Assembly (NCBI GenBank): GCA_949282555.1
Contig: CASDPK010000006.1
Coordinates: 28,611 to 92,610 of the forward strand
Reading direction: 5' to 3'
DNA length: 64,000 bases
DNA from: an uncultured Lentisphaeraceae bacterium
GTDB lineage: Bacteria; Verrucomicrobiota; Kiritimatiellia; RFP12; DVOR01
In this document: positions 1 to 9,360 of the stretch, piece by piece
Position numbering within the stretch: position 1 is the first letter of the stretch
Layout of the letters: the number at the start of each line of letters is the position of its first letter
The notes under the pieces: generated by a model
Told to the model about the DNA's origin: nothing
Database searches by the model: none
The model's input: the letters and a program-made list of their open reading frames with translations, nothing else
Position numbers and translations under genes: made by a program

Positions 1-1
1 C

Positions 2-175
2 GAGTATGGGCTTCTGGATAATGCCGGAAGGGTCTCGAAGGAAATAGCCCAGCTTCACGCGGAGGCGGAGTTTGAGAAATACCGCGTCATCCAAGACAAG
101 TCATTCATTTCAGACTTTGACCGATATATGCTGGAATTGGAAGCGGCGACGAAGGAAGGACGGCCACAAGAATGA
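2..175 (+). CDS. RhuM-like protein, C-terminal fragment
   Basis: Open from the left edge, so the start lies outside the window. The 57 visible residues end a protein with the stretch FEKYRVIQDKSFISDFDR, which resembles the C-terminus of the RhuM (virulence RhuM) family as I remember it. RhuM genes are often found inside type I and type III restriction loci, and their function is unclear. The stop overlaps the start of the restriction subunit gene as ATGA, so the two are probably translationally coupled. A methylase (mod) gene would be expected further left. Assignment rests on a short tail only. Confidence 0.6.
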   Translation, partial: EYGLLDNAGRVSKEIAQLHAEAEFEKYRVIQDKSFISDFDRYMLELEAATKEGRPQE

Positions 176-3100
176 AGCTCCAATTCAAGCATCAAAAGTT
201 CCAGGCGGACGCGGCGAAGGCCGTTGTGGATGTGTTTGCCGGCCAGCCGTATCTCACGCCCACTTACATGATGGACAGGGGCTATGGCCAGCAGACCTTG
301 ACGGACGATGAGGATTTCACCGGCTGGCGGAATGAGCGGATTGTGCCGGAGCTGTCGGACGCTCGGATTTTGGAACAGCTGAACAAGATCCAGCGCACCC
401 ATCAGATTGCGCCGTCCCCAAGGTTGGAGGGGCACTACAATCTGACGGTCGAGATGGAGACCGGCGTCGGCAAGACCTACACTTACATCAAGACGATGTT
501 CGAGCTGAACAAGCACTACGGGTGGAGCAAATTCATCGTTGTGGTGCCGAGCATCGCCATCCGTGAAGGCGTCTACAAGTCGTTTCAAGTGACGCAGGAG
601 CACTTTGCGGAGGAATATGGCAAGAAGATTCGTTTCTTCATCTACAACTCGGCCCAGCTCACGGAGATTGACCGATTCGCTTCCGACAGCGCCATCAATG
701 TCATGATCATCAATGCTCAGGCGTTCAACGCCAAGGGCAAGGATGCGCGGCGCATCTATATGGAGTTGGATGAGTTTCGCTCTCGCCGCCCCATCGACAT
801 CATTGCCAAGACCCATCCGATTGTGATCATCGATGAGCCGCAGTCGGTGGAGGGCAAGCAGACCAAGGAGCGCTTGAAAGAATTCAATCCGTTGCTGACG
901 TTGCGCTACTCCGCCACGCACAAATCGGACAGTCTCTACAACATGGTCTACCGGCTGGATGCCATGGAGGCCTACAACAAGCGGTTGGTCAAGAAGATCG
1001 CCGTCAAAGGCGTCACCGCGTCCGGAAGTACGGCCACCGAGGGGTATGTTTATCTTGAGAGCGTCAATCTGTCCAAGGCAGACCCGACGGCGACCCTCCA
1101 GTTTGACTTTAAAGGGGTGACCGGCATCCGCAAGAAGACGATGACCGTGGGCATCGGTGCCAACCTCTACGATCAATCCAACGGCATGGAGGAGTACAAG
1201 AACGGCTATGTGGTGACGTTCATTGACGGGCGGGACAATCACGTTGAGTTTATGAACGGCATCAAACTCCTTTCCGGCGAGGCCATCGGCAAGGTCGGCG
1301 AAGACCAGCTCCGCCGCATTCAGATCCGCGAAACCATCCTTTCCCATATTGAGCGGGAGCGTCAGCTCTTCCATAAGGGCATCAAGGTGTTGAGCCTCTT
1401 TTTCATTGACGAGGTGGCCAAATATCGGCAATATGACGCCGCCGGAGAAGCCTCCAACGGGATTTACGCGGAGATGTTCGAGGAGGAATATGCCGACATT
1501 GTCAATCACTTGCAGCTTTCGCTCGGGGATGAGGCCTATGGCGCGTATCTCGATGCCGTGGATGCCAAGGCTACGCACGCCGGTTATTTCTCCGTGGACA
1601 AAAAGGGAAAGATGACGGATTGCAAGCTTTCTGACAAGAAGGAGGGCACCTCCGACGATATTGGGGCTTACGATCTGATCATGAAGAACAAGGAGCTGTT
1701 GCTGGATCGGAATCCTAAGCGTTCACCGGTGCGTTTCATCTTTTCCCACTCCGCGCTCCGGGAGGGCTGGGACAACCCGAACGTGTTCCAGATTTGCACG
1801 TTGAAACAGAGCAGTAGCGATGTCCGCAAGCGTCAAGAGGTGGGGCGTGGTCTCCGACTTTGCGTCAATCAGGACGGTGAACGCATGGATGCGAATGTGC
1901 TGGGGAATGACGTCCACAGCATCAACGTCTTGACCATTATCGCCAGCGAGAGTTACGACAGTTTTGCCAAGGGATTGCAATCGGAGCTTGCGGAGGCGGT
2001 TGCCAACCGTCCGCAAAAGGTCTCAGCCGATCTTTTCAAGGGCAAGGTCATCACCGATGCGCAGGGCAACGAGCAGGTGGTGGACGATGAGATGGCTCAG
2101 AGCATCTTCTTTGATATGGTAATCAATGGCTATGTGGACAAGAAGGGCGCCCTGACGGACAAATATTATGCGGACAAGGCCAATGGCGCAATCAAGGTGG
2201 CCGAGGAGGTCGCCGATTGTGTGGATGCCATCATCCGAATCGTGGACTCGGTTTATGACAGCCGCGCCATGCAACCGGAAAACGCCCGTGACAAGAATGT
2301 GGAGGCAAAGGTCGATCCGGAAAAACTGGCACTCCCAGAGTTCAAGGCCCTTTGGCAACGAATCAGCCCGAAATCCGCTTATGTGGTGGACTTTGATACC
2401 GATGAGTTGGCGCGCAATGCCATCCGCTCCCTTGATCAGAATCTTCACGTCCCCAAGATTTACTTCAAGGTGGAAACCGGTGCAATGGAGGAAATCAAGT
2501 CCAAGGCGTCCCTTGAGGAGGGAGCGGCCTTCGTCAAGGAGGGATTTGCCACCTATGAGGATGGCAGGCAGATTCATGCCAGCAACAGCGTGAAATACGA
2601 TTTGGTCGGGAAACTGGTAGAGGAAACCGGATTGACCCGCAAGACCGTGGTTGACATTTTGTCCGGCATCCAAAAGCCTGTTTTTGACCAGTTCAAAGAC
2701 AATCCCGAGGCGTTTATTCTCCATGCCGCCGCGTTGATCAATGATGAGAAAGCGACGGCCATCATTCAGCATATTACCTATCACGTGCTGGAAGAGCGGT
2801 ACACCTCTGACATTTTCACCGAGCCGACCATCAAAGGGAAACTGGAGATCAATGCCCGAAAGGCAACGCGAAGCCTTTTTGACCATGTCGTTTATGATTC
2901 CTCCAACGAGCGCGATTTCTCCCAAGAGCTTGATGCCAACGGCGACGTTGCCGTTTATGTGAAGCTGCCGAAGAGCTTTTACATTGCCACGCCGGTTGGG
3001 CGCTACAGCCCTGACTGGGCGATCGCCTTTTACGAGGGGACCGTGAAGCACATCTATTTCGTTGCGGAGACAAAAGGTTCCATGTCATCCATGCAACTGC

Positions 3101-3222
3101 GCTTGATTGAGGAATCTAAGATTCATTGCGCCCGAGAACACTTCAAAGCCATCAGCAACGGTAACGTGGTCTACGACGTTGTGGACAGCTATCAAGCCTT
3201 GCTTGATAAGGTTATGAAATGA
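172..3222 (+). CDS. res: Type III restriction enzyme, Res (helicase-nuclease) subunit
   Basis: A 1016-residue ATP-dependent restriction subunit that would cut DNA together with a Mod methylase. The N-terminal half is a superfamily 2 helicase: Walker A ETGVGKT at 96-102, motif II DEPQ at 221-224, then LRYSATH as motif III. The C-terminal endonuclease shows a PD-(D/E)xK arrangement, Asp948 in SPDWAI and E966-T-K968 in VAETKG. Length is normal for the family and all core motifs are intact. The start overlaps the upstream RhuM-like stop. The matching mod gene is not in the window, so the system cannot be called complete. Confidence 0.93.
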   Translation: MKLQFKHQKFQADAAKAVVDVFAGQPYLTPTYMMDRGYGQQTLTDDEDFTGWRNERIVPELSDARILEQLNKIQRTHQIAPSPRLEGHYNLTVEMETGVGKTYTYIKTMFELNKHYGWSKFIVVVPSIAIREGVYKSFQVTQEHFAEEYGKKIRFFIYNSAQLTEIDRFASDSAINVMIINAQAFNAKGKDARRIYMELDEFRSRRPIDIIAKTHPIVIIDEPQSVEGKQTKERLKEFNPLLTLRYSATHKSDSLYNMVYRLDAMEAYNKRLVKKIAVKGVTASGSTATEGYVYLESVNLSKADPTATLQFDFKGVTGIRKKTMTVGIGANLYDQSNGMEEYKNGYVVTFIDGRDNHVEFMNGIKLLSGEAIGKVGEDQLRRIQIRETILSHIERERQLFHKGIKVLSLFFIDEVAKYRQYDAAGEASNGIYAEMFEEEYADIVNHLQLSLGDEAYGAYLDAVDAKATHAGYFSVDKKGKMTDCKLSDKKEGTSDDIGAYDLIMKNKELLLDRNPKRSPVRFIFSHSALREGWDNPNVFQICTLKQSSSDVRKRQEVGRGLRLCVNQDGERMDANVLGNDVHSINVLTIIASESYDSFAKGLQSELAEAVANRPQKVSADLFKGKVITDAQGNEQVVDDEMAQSIFFDMVINGYVDKKGALTDKYYADKANGAIKVAEEVADCVDAIIRIVDSVYDSRAMQPENARDKNVEAKVDPEKLALPEFKALWQRISPKSAYVVDFDTDELARNAIRSLDQNLHVPKIYFKVETGAMEEIKSKASLEEGAAFVKEGFATYEDGRQIHASNSVKYDLVGKLVEETGLTRKTVVDILSGIQKPVFDQFKDNPEAFILHAAALINDEKATAIIQHITYHVLEERYTSDIFTEPTIKGKLEINARKATRSLFDHVVYDSSNERDFSQELDANGDVAVYVKLPKSFYIATPVGRYSPDWAIAFYEGTVKHIYFVAETKGSMSSMQLRLIEESKIHCAREHFKAISNGNVVYDVVDSYQALLDKVMK

Positions 3223-3544
3223 GAGGCAGGATAGCTCGCCTTTGGTTCGGGCCGTCACGTTAGTCGTAAACCTGTGAAGGGAAACCGAGTAAGTAACAGG
3301 CCCTCACAACAACGGGTAAAGAATGGAGTTCCGTGTTGGCTTAGAGGCGTCGGACGGTGTTGTGTCTCGGTTTGTGCATTGATTCCTATTGTCAATGAGT
3401 TCTCAACCCATTGGAAGGTTTATGGGGCAGATAGGATATTGAAAGGCGTGGAGGCGGAGGTGTCACGTCCTTTCAGGCGATTGGGTGGATTTTCCTTCCC
3501 TTCGGGGACGGATTCTGTTATAACCGGGGTAAGGAGCGTCTGAC
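3223..3544 (+). other. Intergenic region with promoter for the next gene
   Basis: About 320 bases without a convincing gene. The only clear signal is at the right end: an extended -10 (TG-T-TATAAC, 3516-3524) with no good -35, followed by a TAAGGAG ribosome site at 3530-3536. The 89-codon reading frame here has no ribosome site or recognisable composition and is not called. Confidence 0.5.
3516..3524 (+). promoter_or_regulatory. Extended -10 promoter element
   Basis: TGTTATAAC gives a TG-extended -10 (TATAAC at 3519-3524) about 20 bases before the start codon of the secreted six-hairpin protein. No matching -35 is visible at 17 bases. Confidence 0.45.
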
Positions 3545-5968
3545 ATGATGAAGAAGAGCGTGCTTGTTGTTTCCTTGGTGTGCTTACTGGGGGCGCCGTG
3601 GTGTGCCGCGTCACCGGATCTGAGCGGGGATACTTGGCAATTGTCGTTGCGGAAGGATGGCACCATCGAGCAATTGGCGTGTTCGGGCTCGGTGAGGGAG
3701 GTTGTCCCGTTTGGCCGCCATCAAAAGCCGGGGCCGGTCTTTTACGTCAGTTATCAGCGGGACGATGCGCTGAGATCGGTGGTTCAGAATCAGACGATTG
3801 GGGCGTGGAAGGCAAAGGGGAAGTTGTCGTTTGAAGCGCGCATTGACGATTTGCTTTGCACGTTGACCTATCGGTCGGTGGAGGGGCAGTTGGCGTTGGA
3901 CGTGACGATCAAAAACGTTGGGGGAACGCTGGTGCAGCCGTTCAAAGCGGGGCTCAAGCTGGGGATCGACACGTACATGGACAAATATCCGGATTGGCTG
4001 GAGGCGTATTTCCCGACGTTGCTCAGAAACGAGAAGACGCATTTCTGGGGTTATTTGATGAGCCCAAAGGGAAAGCTTATCGTGCTTTCGTCTCCCGATC
4101 CGATCGCTTCTTGGAGTTTGGATTACAACAGCTCGCACAGCGCGGGGAATGAAAAGCGGAAGCCGTATTATTGGGGCGGACATCGTATCGAGGGCGTGAA
4201 CATCGACTTTATCAATGCGTTGCCGTTGCCGTCACGGTGCCCGCAGGATTTGTATCAGCTGGGGCCGGGACAGGCGTTTTCGTGGCGTCTGTTCATCACG
4301 CCTGTCGCCGACATCGCCGAGATGCGGCAGGTCGTGCGGAAGAACACGCAGGCGCCGTTTTGGGAGATGCCGCAGACCTCGTTTGCCGTGGGGGAGAAGG
4401 TGCTGTTGGGCCTCTCTTCGGCGGAGAAGCCCATCGTCAAGCTGAATGGGCAGGAGGTGGATGTCGCGAAGGTGGGGGACGATGCTTGGCGTTTGGAATA
4501 TGTGGCGCGGGAGCCGGGGCATTACACGTTGCAGGCGATCGCGAATGGGAAGGTGTCGGAGGCCATCGTCACGGTGCGCCATCCGTGGGATTGGTATCTT
4601 GACCGGGCGCGGCGTGAGGCGGAGCGTTGCCCGCAGAAGGCGACGACGCACATTGAATCGTGGTATGGCTATGCGTCTGCGTTCATCGCGGCCAAATATC
4701 TGCCGGACGCGGAGATTGACAAGCGGCATTCGGAACGGTTTGATTATCTGTATGGCTTGCTCCACAAAGACGATGTGCCGCAGATCATCCCGTATCGGAT
4801 ACAGAACACCAGCGGAACGATTGACCTTCTTGTGCTGAAGTACAAGGCTTATGGGAACATTGACGATCTTGAGAAGGCCGCCCGCTTGGCGGATTGGTTG
4901 ATTGCCAATGCGCAAAGGAACGATGGGTCGTTCCGCAATCATTTGAGCAAGAACAAGGATGAGCCCAAGGGCACACTCTATACGAGCGTGATTTATGTGG
5001 CGAAAAGCGTCCTTGATTTGGCCTTGGTCGAAAAGGAGCTAGGGAAGGGCGATCAGCGTTGGGCGGAACGGTATCGGCGGCATTTTGATTCCGCGAAGCG
5101 TGCCATTGACCAGTTGGTTTCCCTCCATGGAAATGTCCAAACGGAGGGGGAAATGACCTACGAGGATGGGATGATTTCCTGCACCGCTCTGCAAATCGCC
5201 TATTTGGGATTGCAGGAAGAGGTGAAAGAATCCCGGCAAACCTATTTGGACGAGGCCTTGTACATTCTGCAGGGGCATGACTGCCTGGCGCAATTGCAGA
5301 TCCCCGATGGCCGCCAACGTGGCGGGACCCATCGCTTTTGGGAGGCGCAGTACGATGTGCTGATGGTGCCGAACTTCATGAACTCCCCGCATGGCTGGAG
5401 CGCGTGGAGAGGATACGCGACGTATTATTTGTACTTGTTGACGGGCAATGAGCGTTGGCTGTTGGAGAGTTACAACGCCGCCGGCGCGTTCGCCGAGCTG
5501 ATCGACACGAAGACGGGGACGCTTAGGTGGGCTTTTTGCGCCAATCCGTTCGTGCCCGCACAAAGGGTCAGCCAGCCGCACCCAACCGCTCGTCTGGATG
5601 CGGTGACGCAATATCACCTCCAGCCTTTGGCGTACAAGACCAACCGTATCATCGTGGGCGAGCAATACATCGACATGATCAGCAATATGATGTATTTCAA
5701 CACGCAGGACAATGACGTTCATGAGGTGTTCAAGTTCATTGGTGAGGCATTCCTTCATCATGCGTTTGTGGTTGAGAGGGAAGACGGCACGCTGAAAGGC
5801 TACAACTGCACCGTTACGAAGGAAGGGAACGTCCTTCGCGTGGAGCCCAAGGAAAAATTGGTCGACAGAATCCACTTCAACCTCAAGCATGAAACGGAGA
5901 CCGTCATCGTTCGTGACGGCAAAGAAAAGCGGTGTCGTGTCTCTGGGTTGCAATGGGTCGCACTCTAA
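3545..5968 (+). CDS. Secreted six-hairpin glycosidase-like protein
   Basis: 807 residues starting with a clear signal peptide (MMKKSVLVVSLVCLLG, cleavage near ASPDL). An N-terminal beta-rich half is followed, from about residue 350, by a helical repeat region with motifs such as DWLIANAQRNDGSF and TYEDGMISCTALQIAYLGL, typical of (alpha/alpha)6 six-hairpin glycosidase folds. Similar Bacteroidetes and PVC proteins are often labelled glycerophosphodiester phosphodiesterase or rhamnosidase-like. I could not identify catalytic acids, so substrate is unknown. A TAAGGAG ribosome site sits 8 bases upstream. Monocistronic; likely part of polysaccharide use in the periplasm or outside the cell. Confidence 0.6.
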   Translation: MMKKSVLVVSLVCLLGAPWCAASPDLSGDTWQLSLRKDGTIEQLACSGSVREVVPFGRHQKPGPVFYVSYQRDDALRSVVQNQTIGAWKAKGKLSFEARIDDLLCTLTYRSVEGQLALDVTIKNVGGTLVQPFKAGLKLGIDTYMDKYPDWLEAYFPTLLRNEKTHFWGYLMSPKGKLIVLSSPDPIASWSLDYNSSHSAGNEKRKPYYWGGHRIEGVNIDFINALPLPSRCPQDLYQLGPGQAFSWRLFITPVADIAEMRQVVRKNTQAPFWEMPQTSFAVGEKVLLGLSSAEKPIVKLNGQEVDVAKVGDDAWRLEYVAREPGHYTLQAIANGKVSEAIVTVRHPWDWYLDRARREAERCPQKATTHIESWYGYASAFIAAKYLPDAEIDKRHSERFDYLYGLLHKDDVPQIIPYRIQNTSGTIDLLVLKYKAYGNIDDLEKAARLADWLIANAQRNDGSFRNHLSKNKDEPKGTLYTSVIYVAKSVLDLALVEKELGKGDQRWAERYRRHFDSAKRAIDQLVSLHGNVQTEGEMTYEDGMISCTALQIAYLGLQEEVKESRQTYLDEALYILQGHDCLAQLQIPDGRQRGGTHRFWEAQYDVLMVPNFMNSPHGWSAWRGYATYYLYLLTGNERWLLESYNAAGAFAELIDTKTGTLRWAFCANPFVPAQRVSQPHPTARLDAVTQYHLQPLAYKTNRIIVGEQYIDMISNMMYFNTQDNDVHEVFKFIGEAFLHHAFVVEREDGTLKGYNCTVTKEGNVLRVEPKEKLVDRIHFNLKHETETVIVRDGKEKRCRVSGLQWVAL

Positions 5969-6149
5969 ACGAGAACACGGCCTATTTCCCGAAGGGCGCC
6001 ATTCGGAGCACACGTCCTAACAGGCTTAATGTGTCTAGATCTTTTGCCCATCGTTGGATTTGGGGTGGGAGGCGACGGGATGGAAGAGCCCCTGCGGACA
6101 ACTGTAGGCGGGCTGAGCGGATGGGTGCGTGTTGGCGCGCTGGGCGTGG

Positions 6150-6155
6150 TATAAT
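6150..6155 (+). promoter_or_regulatory. -10 box TATAAT
   Basis: Perfect TATAAT 26 bases before the start codon at 6181. It decides the start: the longer reading frame beginning at 5932 would run through the promoter. No strong -35. Confidence 0.6.
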
Positions 6156-6180
6156 GGAAACCAACGAAAGGAATCCGACC

Positions 6181-6690
6181 ATGCGCCTGATGTTGCTGTT
6201 TTCCGTTTTGGCCCTTGCGCTGACCTCCATCGCCGGGGAACGCCCTTACGCGCCCTCGACGATTCCCGGGAAGAAGTGGCAGGATGTGCAGTTCAAGGTG
6301 GTGAAGCCGAAGGGCGGGCATGATTTGCCAAAGGTGTTGGCCCAGGCGAAGGCGGAGGGGAAGTTCGTCTTTGTTCAGGTTGGGCGCGAGAATTGCACCA
6401 ACACCATGCAGTTGTGGCATATGTTGGCCGATGGCCGCGTGGCGTTGCCCAAGACGTTCCTTTACGCCGACATCTCGGGGGACGATGAGGAGATGCGCCG
6501 GGCCTTCGATGAGCGCTTCACGATTGACGATGACGGCTTTTGGTTTCCTTATGTGGTGCTGGTGGCCCCGGATGGTTCCCAGCTGGCCTCCTGCTCCGGA
6601 AGGCACACGCCCGCGGAGTACAACGCGATGATCAAGAAGGCCGTGGACGATTACACCCATTTCCCTGCGCCGAACGCCTCGGCGCGTTGA
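6181..6690 (+). CDS. Secreted thioredoxin-fold protein lacking the second active-site cysteine
   Basis: 169 residues with a signal peptide (MRLMLLFSVLALALTSIAG). The body is a thioredoxin-like domain: a strand FVFVQVGRENC, then CTNT where a CxxC redox motif is expected, a loop ADISGDDEEMRRAFDE, and a cis-proline-type FPYVV strand. It is clearly paralogous to the next gene, which keeps CTNC. With only one of the two cysteines it cannot act as a normal dithiol oxidoreductase; a binding, chaperone or single-cysteine role is possible. AAAGGAA ribosome site upstream. The two genes lie 16 bases apart and are likely co-transcribed. Confidence 0.75.
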   Translation: MRLMLLFSVLALALTSIAGERPYAPSTIPGKKWQDVQFKVVKPKGGHDLPKVLAQAKAEGKFVFVQVGRENCTNTMQLWHMLADGRVALPKTFLYADISGDDEEMRRAFDERFTIDDDGFWFPYVVLVAPDGSQLASCSGRHTPAEYNAMIKKAVDDYTHFPAPNASAR

Positions 6691-6706
6691 ACGAAAGGAG
6701 AACGCC

Positions 6707-7198
6707 ATGATGTTGCGTCCCATGATGTTGATCTGCGCCGGCATCGTCGCCGCCGTGCTGTCTGCCGAGAAGGGGTTTGCCCCCTCGTTGGTGCCCACGC
6801 CCAAGGGGTGTGTGCAGATCGAAGTCAAGAAGCCCAAGGGCGAGCATGACTTGGAGAAGGCCATCGCACAGGCCAAGAAGGAGAAGAAGTTCCTCTTTGT
6901 GCAGTATGGCAGAGAGAACTGCACCAACTGCCAGAAGGTGTGGAATATGCTTGGCGATGGCCGCGTGAGCCTGCCCAAGGATTTCATCTATGCCGACACC
7001 TCTTGCGACGATGAGGAGACGCGCAGCGTCTTCGATGCCACCTTCTCGGTGGAGGATGACGGGATGCTCTATCCCTACATCGTCATTATGGGGCCCGATG
7101 GGTCGCAGCTGGCCTTCAAGTCCGGTCTTGGCACGCCTAAGCAGTACAACGCCATGATCAAGAAGGCACGGGAGGACTTCGCCCTCCCGATGCCCTGA
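6707..7198 (+). CDS. Secreted thioredoxin-like protein (CTNC active site)
   Basis: 163 residues with an N-terminal signal sequence ending near VLSAEKG. It aligns throughout with the preceding protein (GRENCTNC against GRENCTNT; DGRVSLPKDFIYAD against DGRVALPKTFLYAD), so the pair arose by tandem duplication. This copy keeps a full CxxC motif (C-T-N-C) and an extra cysteine in TSCDDEE, so it could be a periplasmic thiol-disulfide protein. AAAGGAG ribosome site upstream. Its stop overlaps the recQ start as TGATG, which suggests translational coupling to a functionally unrelated gene. Confidence 0.78.
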   Translation: MMLRPMMLICAGIVAAVLSAEKGFAPSLVPTPKGCVQIEVKKPKGEHDLEKAIAQAKKEKKFLFVQYGRENCTNCQKVWNMLGDGRVSLPKDFIYADTSCDDEETRSVFDATFSVEDDGMLYPYIVIMGPDGSQLAFKSGLGTPKQYNAMIKKAREDFALPMP

Positions 7199-9303
7199 TG
7201 GAGGCGGTTGGCGAGGCTCTGCGGCGCTGGTTTGGCTTCACGGCGTTCCGGCCCGGGCAGGAGGCCGTGGTGCGCACCGTGTTGGCGGGGCGCGACGCGG
7301 TGGTCGTGATGCCTACGGGTTCGGGAAAGAGCCTCTGTTTCCAGTTGCCCGCGCTGATGTTGGAGGGGACCACGCTGGTGGTCTCCCCTCTGATTGCGTT
7401 GATGAAGGACCAAGTGGATGCGCTCCGGGCGCGGCGCATCCCGGCCACGTTCTTGAACTCCACGCTTTCTGCGGACGAGACCTCGCAACGGTTGGCCCAG
7501 TTGCGCATGGGGCACTACAAGTTGGTGTACGTGGCGCCGGAGCGCTTCCGGAATCCCCGTTTTTTGGATGCTTTGGCCGACACGCCGCTGGCGATGCTGG
7601 CGATTGATGAGGCGCATTGCATCAGCTCGTGGGGGCATGATTTCCGGCCGGATTATCTGCATCTTGGCGAGGTGGTGGGACGCTTGCCCGCGTCTGTCCG
7701 TCTCTTGGCCGTCACCGCCACGGCCACCGATGCCGTGCGGCAGGACATTGCCCAGCACTTGAGGCTGGGGCAGGGGGGACGCTCCGCCCCGGAGGTCTTC
7801 GTGACGGGGTTTGAGCGCCCCAACCTCGCCCTCAACGTCACCCGCGTGCGGACCCATGGCGAAAAGTTGGAGCGGCTGCTCCAGATTATCGAGTTTTTCC
7901 GCACGGGCATTGTTTATTGTTCCACGCGGCGGATGGTTGAGCGTGTTCAGGCCTTGTTGGCCGAGCATGGCGTCCGCGCCCTTGCCTACAACGGCGCGAT
8001 GGAGGATGCGGACCGGACGCACGTTCAAGACGCCTTCATGCGCCGCGAGGCCCCGGTGGTCGTGGCCACCAATGCCTTTGGCATGGGGGTGGATCGCCCG
8101 GATATCCGCTTTGTGGTGCACTGGGATGTGCCCGGCTCGCTGGAGGCTTACTATCAGGAGGTGGGGCGTGCGGGACGTGACGGGGCGTATGCCTGGTGCG
8201 AACTCTTTTTCAACTATGCCGACGTGCGCACACAGGAGTTTTTCATTGAGTCGGCCAATCCGCCCGCCGAGCACGTCTATGAACTGTACGCCGCCATCCG
8301 CAACGCCTGTGCGCAGGGAGAGGGTGGGGAGGCGACGCTGAGCCCTGAGGCGTGGGCCGAACGGGCCGGCATCAAATCGCCGCTTGCCGTGCGCAACCTT
8401 GTGGCGGTGTTCGAGCGCAACGGTCTCTTGCGCCGCGTTCGCCGTGTGGGGTCGCCGTATTCCACCATCACGGTGCCGGAGGGCAACGACATTCCCGCGC
8501 TCAAGCGCATTTGCGCCGCGCTTGCGCAGAAGGATGCGACGGACCGTGAGCGGTTGCGTGATTTGCTGGACTATGTGGATGCGCGCGGGTGCCGTCATCG
8601 GTTTCTGCTGGCGTACTTCGGCGAACGCACCGCCGCGCGTCCTTGCACCAAATGCGATGTGTGCCATCCCGTGCGTGCTTTCCCCGCGCGGTTGCCGCCG
8701 GATGAGACACGTCTCACGGAGATCCGAAAGGTGCTCTCGTGTGTGGCACGGCTTCACGGCAAGGGGACCTATGCCCTCGTGGCGGAGGTGTTGCGCGGGG
8801 AGGCGGAGGCGTCGTTCCGCAAGCTTTCGACCTTTGGTCTGTTGCCGGAGCGGTCGGCCGGGGCGATTGTGGCACTTTGTGAAGCGTTGGAGATGGATGG
8901 TTATCTGACGGGGATGCGGCTCACCGGCGCAGGTTATGATCTTGTGCTCGGCAAGGCGGAGCCTGTCCCGGTCGCCCAGTTCGGGCCGGGAGAGGCCAAG
9001 GGGACGGGAGCCTCCAAAACGGCCGTGGGAGTGTCGACGCCCCGCACGGCCGCGTCCGGCGATTCCCCGCGTCCGGTCTTGCGGGGTGGGTTGGCCACGG
9101 CGCTTCGGGCGTGGGTGCGTGAGGAGGCAGAACGCCGCGCGTTGCCGGCGTATTATGTCTTGCAGAGCAAAACCGTGACCGAGATCGCCCGCAAGCGGCC
9201 GACGTCGTTTGACGAGCTCGCGCTTATTCCCGGCCTTGGGGAGGCCCGTCTGGCGAAGTATGGCGAGGCAATCCTTGAGATTGTGGCGCAGTACATGGGC
9301 TGA
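7198..9303 (+). CDS. recQ: ATP-dependent DNA helicase RecQ
   Basis: 701-residue superfamily 2 3'-5' DNA helicase of recombination and repair. Visible parts in order: Walker A TGSGKS at 40-45, the DEAH box within AIDEAHCISSWGHDFRPDY, helicase motif VI in the QEVGRAGRDG region, an RQC zinc site (CTKCDVC and an upstream cysteine), and a C-terminal HRDC domain (residues about 625-700, ending LIPGLGEARLAKYG). A stretch of roughly 50 residues rich in Gly, Ala, Thr and Pro separates the RQC and HRDC domains. Length is somewhat above the usual 600-620 because of this linker. The start codon overlaps the upstream stop by one base. Confidence 0.95.
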   Translation: MEAVGEALRRWFGFTAFRPGQEAVVRTVLAGRDAVVVMPTGSGKSLCFQLPALMLEGTTLVVSPLIALMKDQVDALRARRIPATFLNSTLSADETSQRLAQLRMGHYKLVYVAPERFRNPRFLDALADTPLAMLAIDEAHCISSWGHDFRPDYLHLGEVVGRLPASVRLLAVTATATDAVRQDIAQHLRLGQGGRSAPEVFVTGFERPNLALNVTRVRTHGEKLERLLQIIEFFRTGIVYCSTRRMVERVQALLAEHGVRALAYNGAMEDADRTHVQDAFMRREAPVVVATNAFGMGVDRPDIRFVVHWDVPGSLEAYYQEVGRAGRDGAYAWCELFFNYADVRTQEFFIESANPPAEHVYELYAAIRNACAQGEGGEATLSPEAWAERAGIKSPLAVRNLVAVFERNGLLRRVRRVGSPYSTITVPEGNDIPALKRICAALAQKDATDRERLRDLLDYVDARGCRHRFLLAYFGERTAARPCTKCDVCHPVRAFPARLPPDETRLTEIRKVLSCVARLHGKGTYALVAEVLRGEAEASFRKLSTFGLLPERSAGAIVALCEALEMDGYLTGMRLTGAGYDLVLGKAEPVPVAQFGPGEAKGTGASKTAVGVSTPRTAASGDSPRPVLRGGLATALRAWVREEAERRALPAYYVLQSKTVTEIARKRPTSFDELALIPGLGEARLAKYGEAILEIVAQYMG

Positions 9304-9318
9304 ATGGACGCTTGGCTT

Positions 9319-9340
9319 CCGCAAGCGGGGGCGCTTGCGG
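9319..9340. repeat. Perfect hairpin between recQ and the next promoter
   Basis: CCGCAAGC and GCTTGCGG form an 8-bp perfect stem around a 6-base loop, 15 bases after the recQ stop and 8 bases before the following -10 box. There is no T tract, so it may be a weak terminator or an operator overlapping the promoter. Confidence 0.45.
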
Positions 9341-9347
9341 GCTGTGT

Positions 9348-9353
9348 TATACT
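9348..9353 (+). promoter_or_regulatory. -10 box TATACT immediately before the start codon
   Basis: TATACT ends 7 bases before the ATG at 9361, so transcription would begin at or next to the start codon. No Shine-Dalgarno is present in the gap, which suggests a leaderless mRNA. Confidence 0.5.
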
Positions 9354-9360
9354 TCTGCCC

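Noticed and set aside
55..1578. 507-codon minus-strand frame
   Set aside because: Antisense shadow of the type III Res gene; no ribosome site or recognisable domain.
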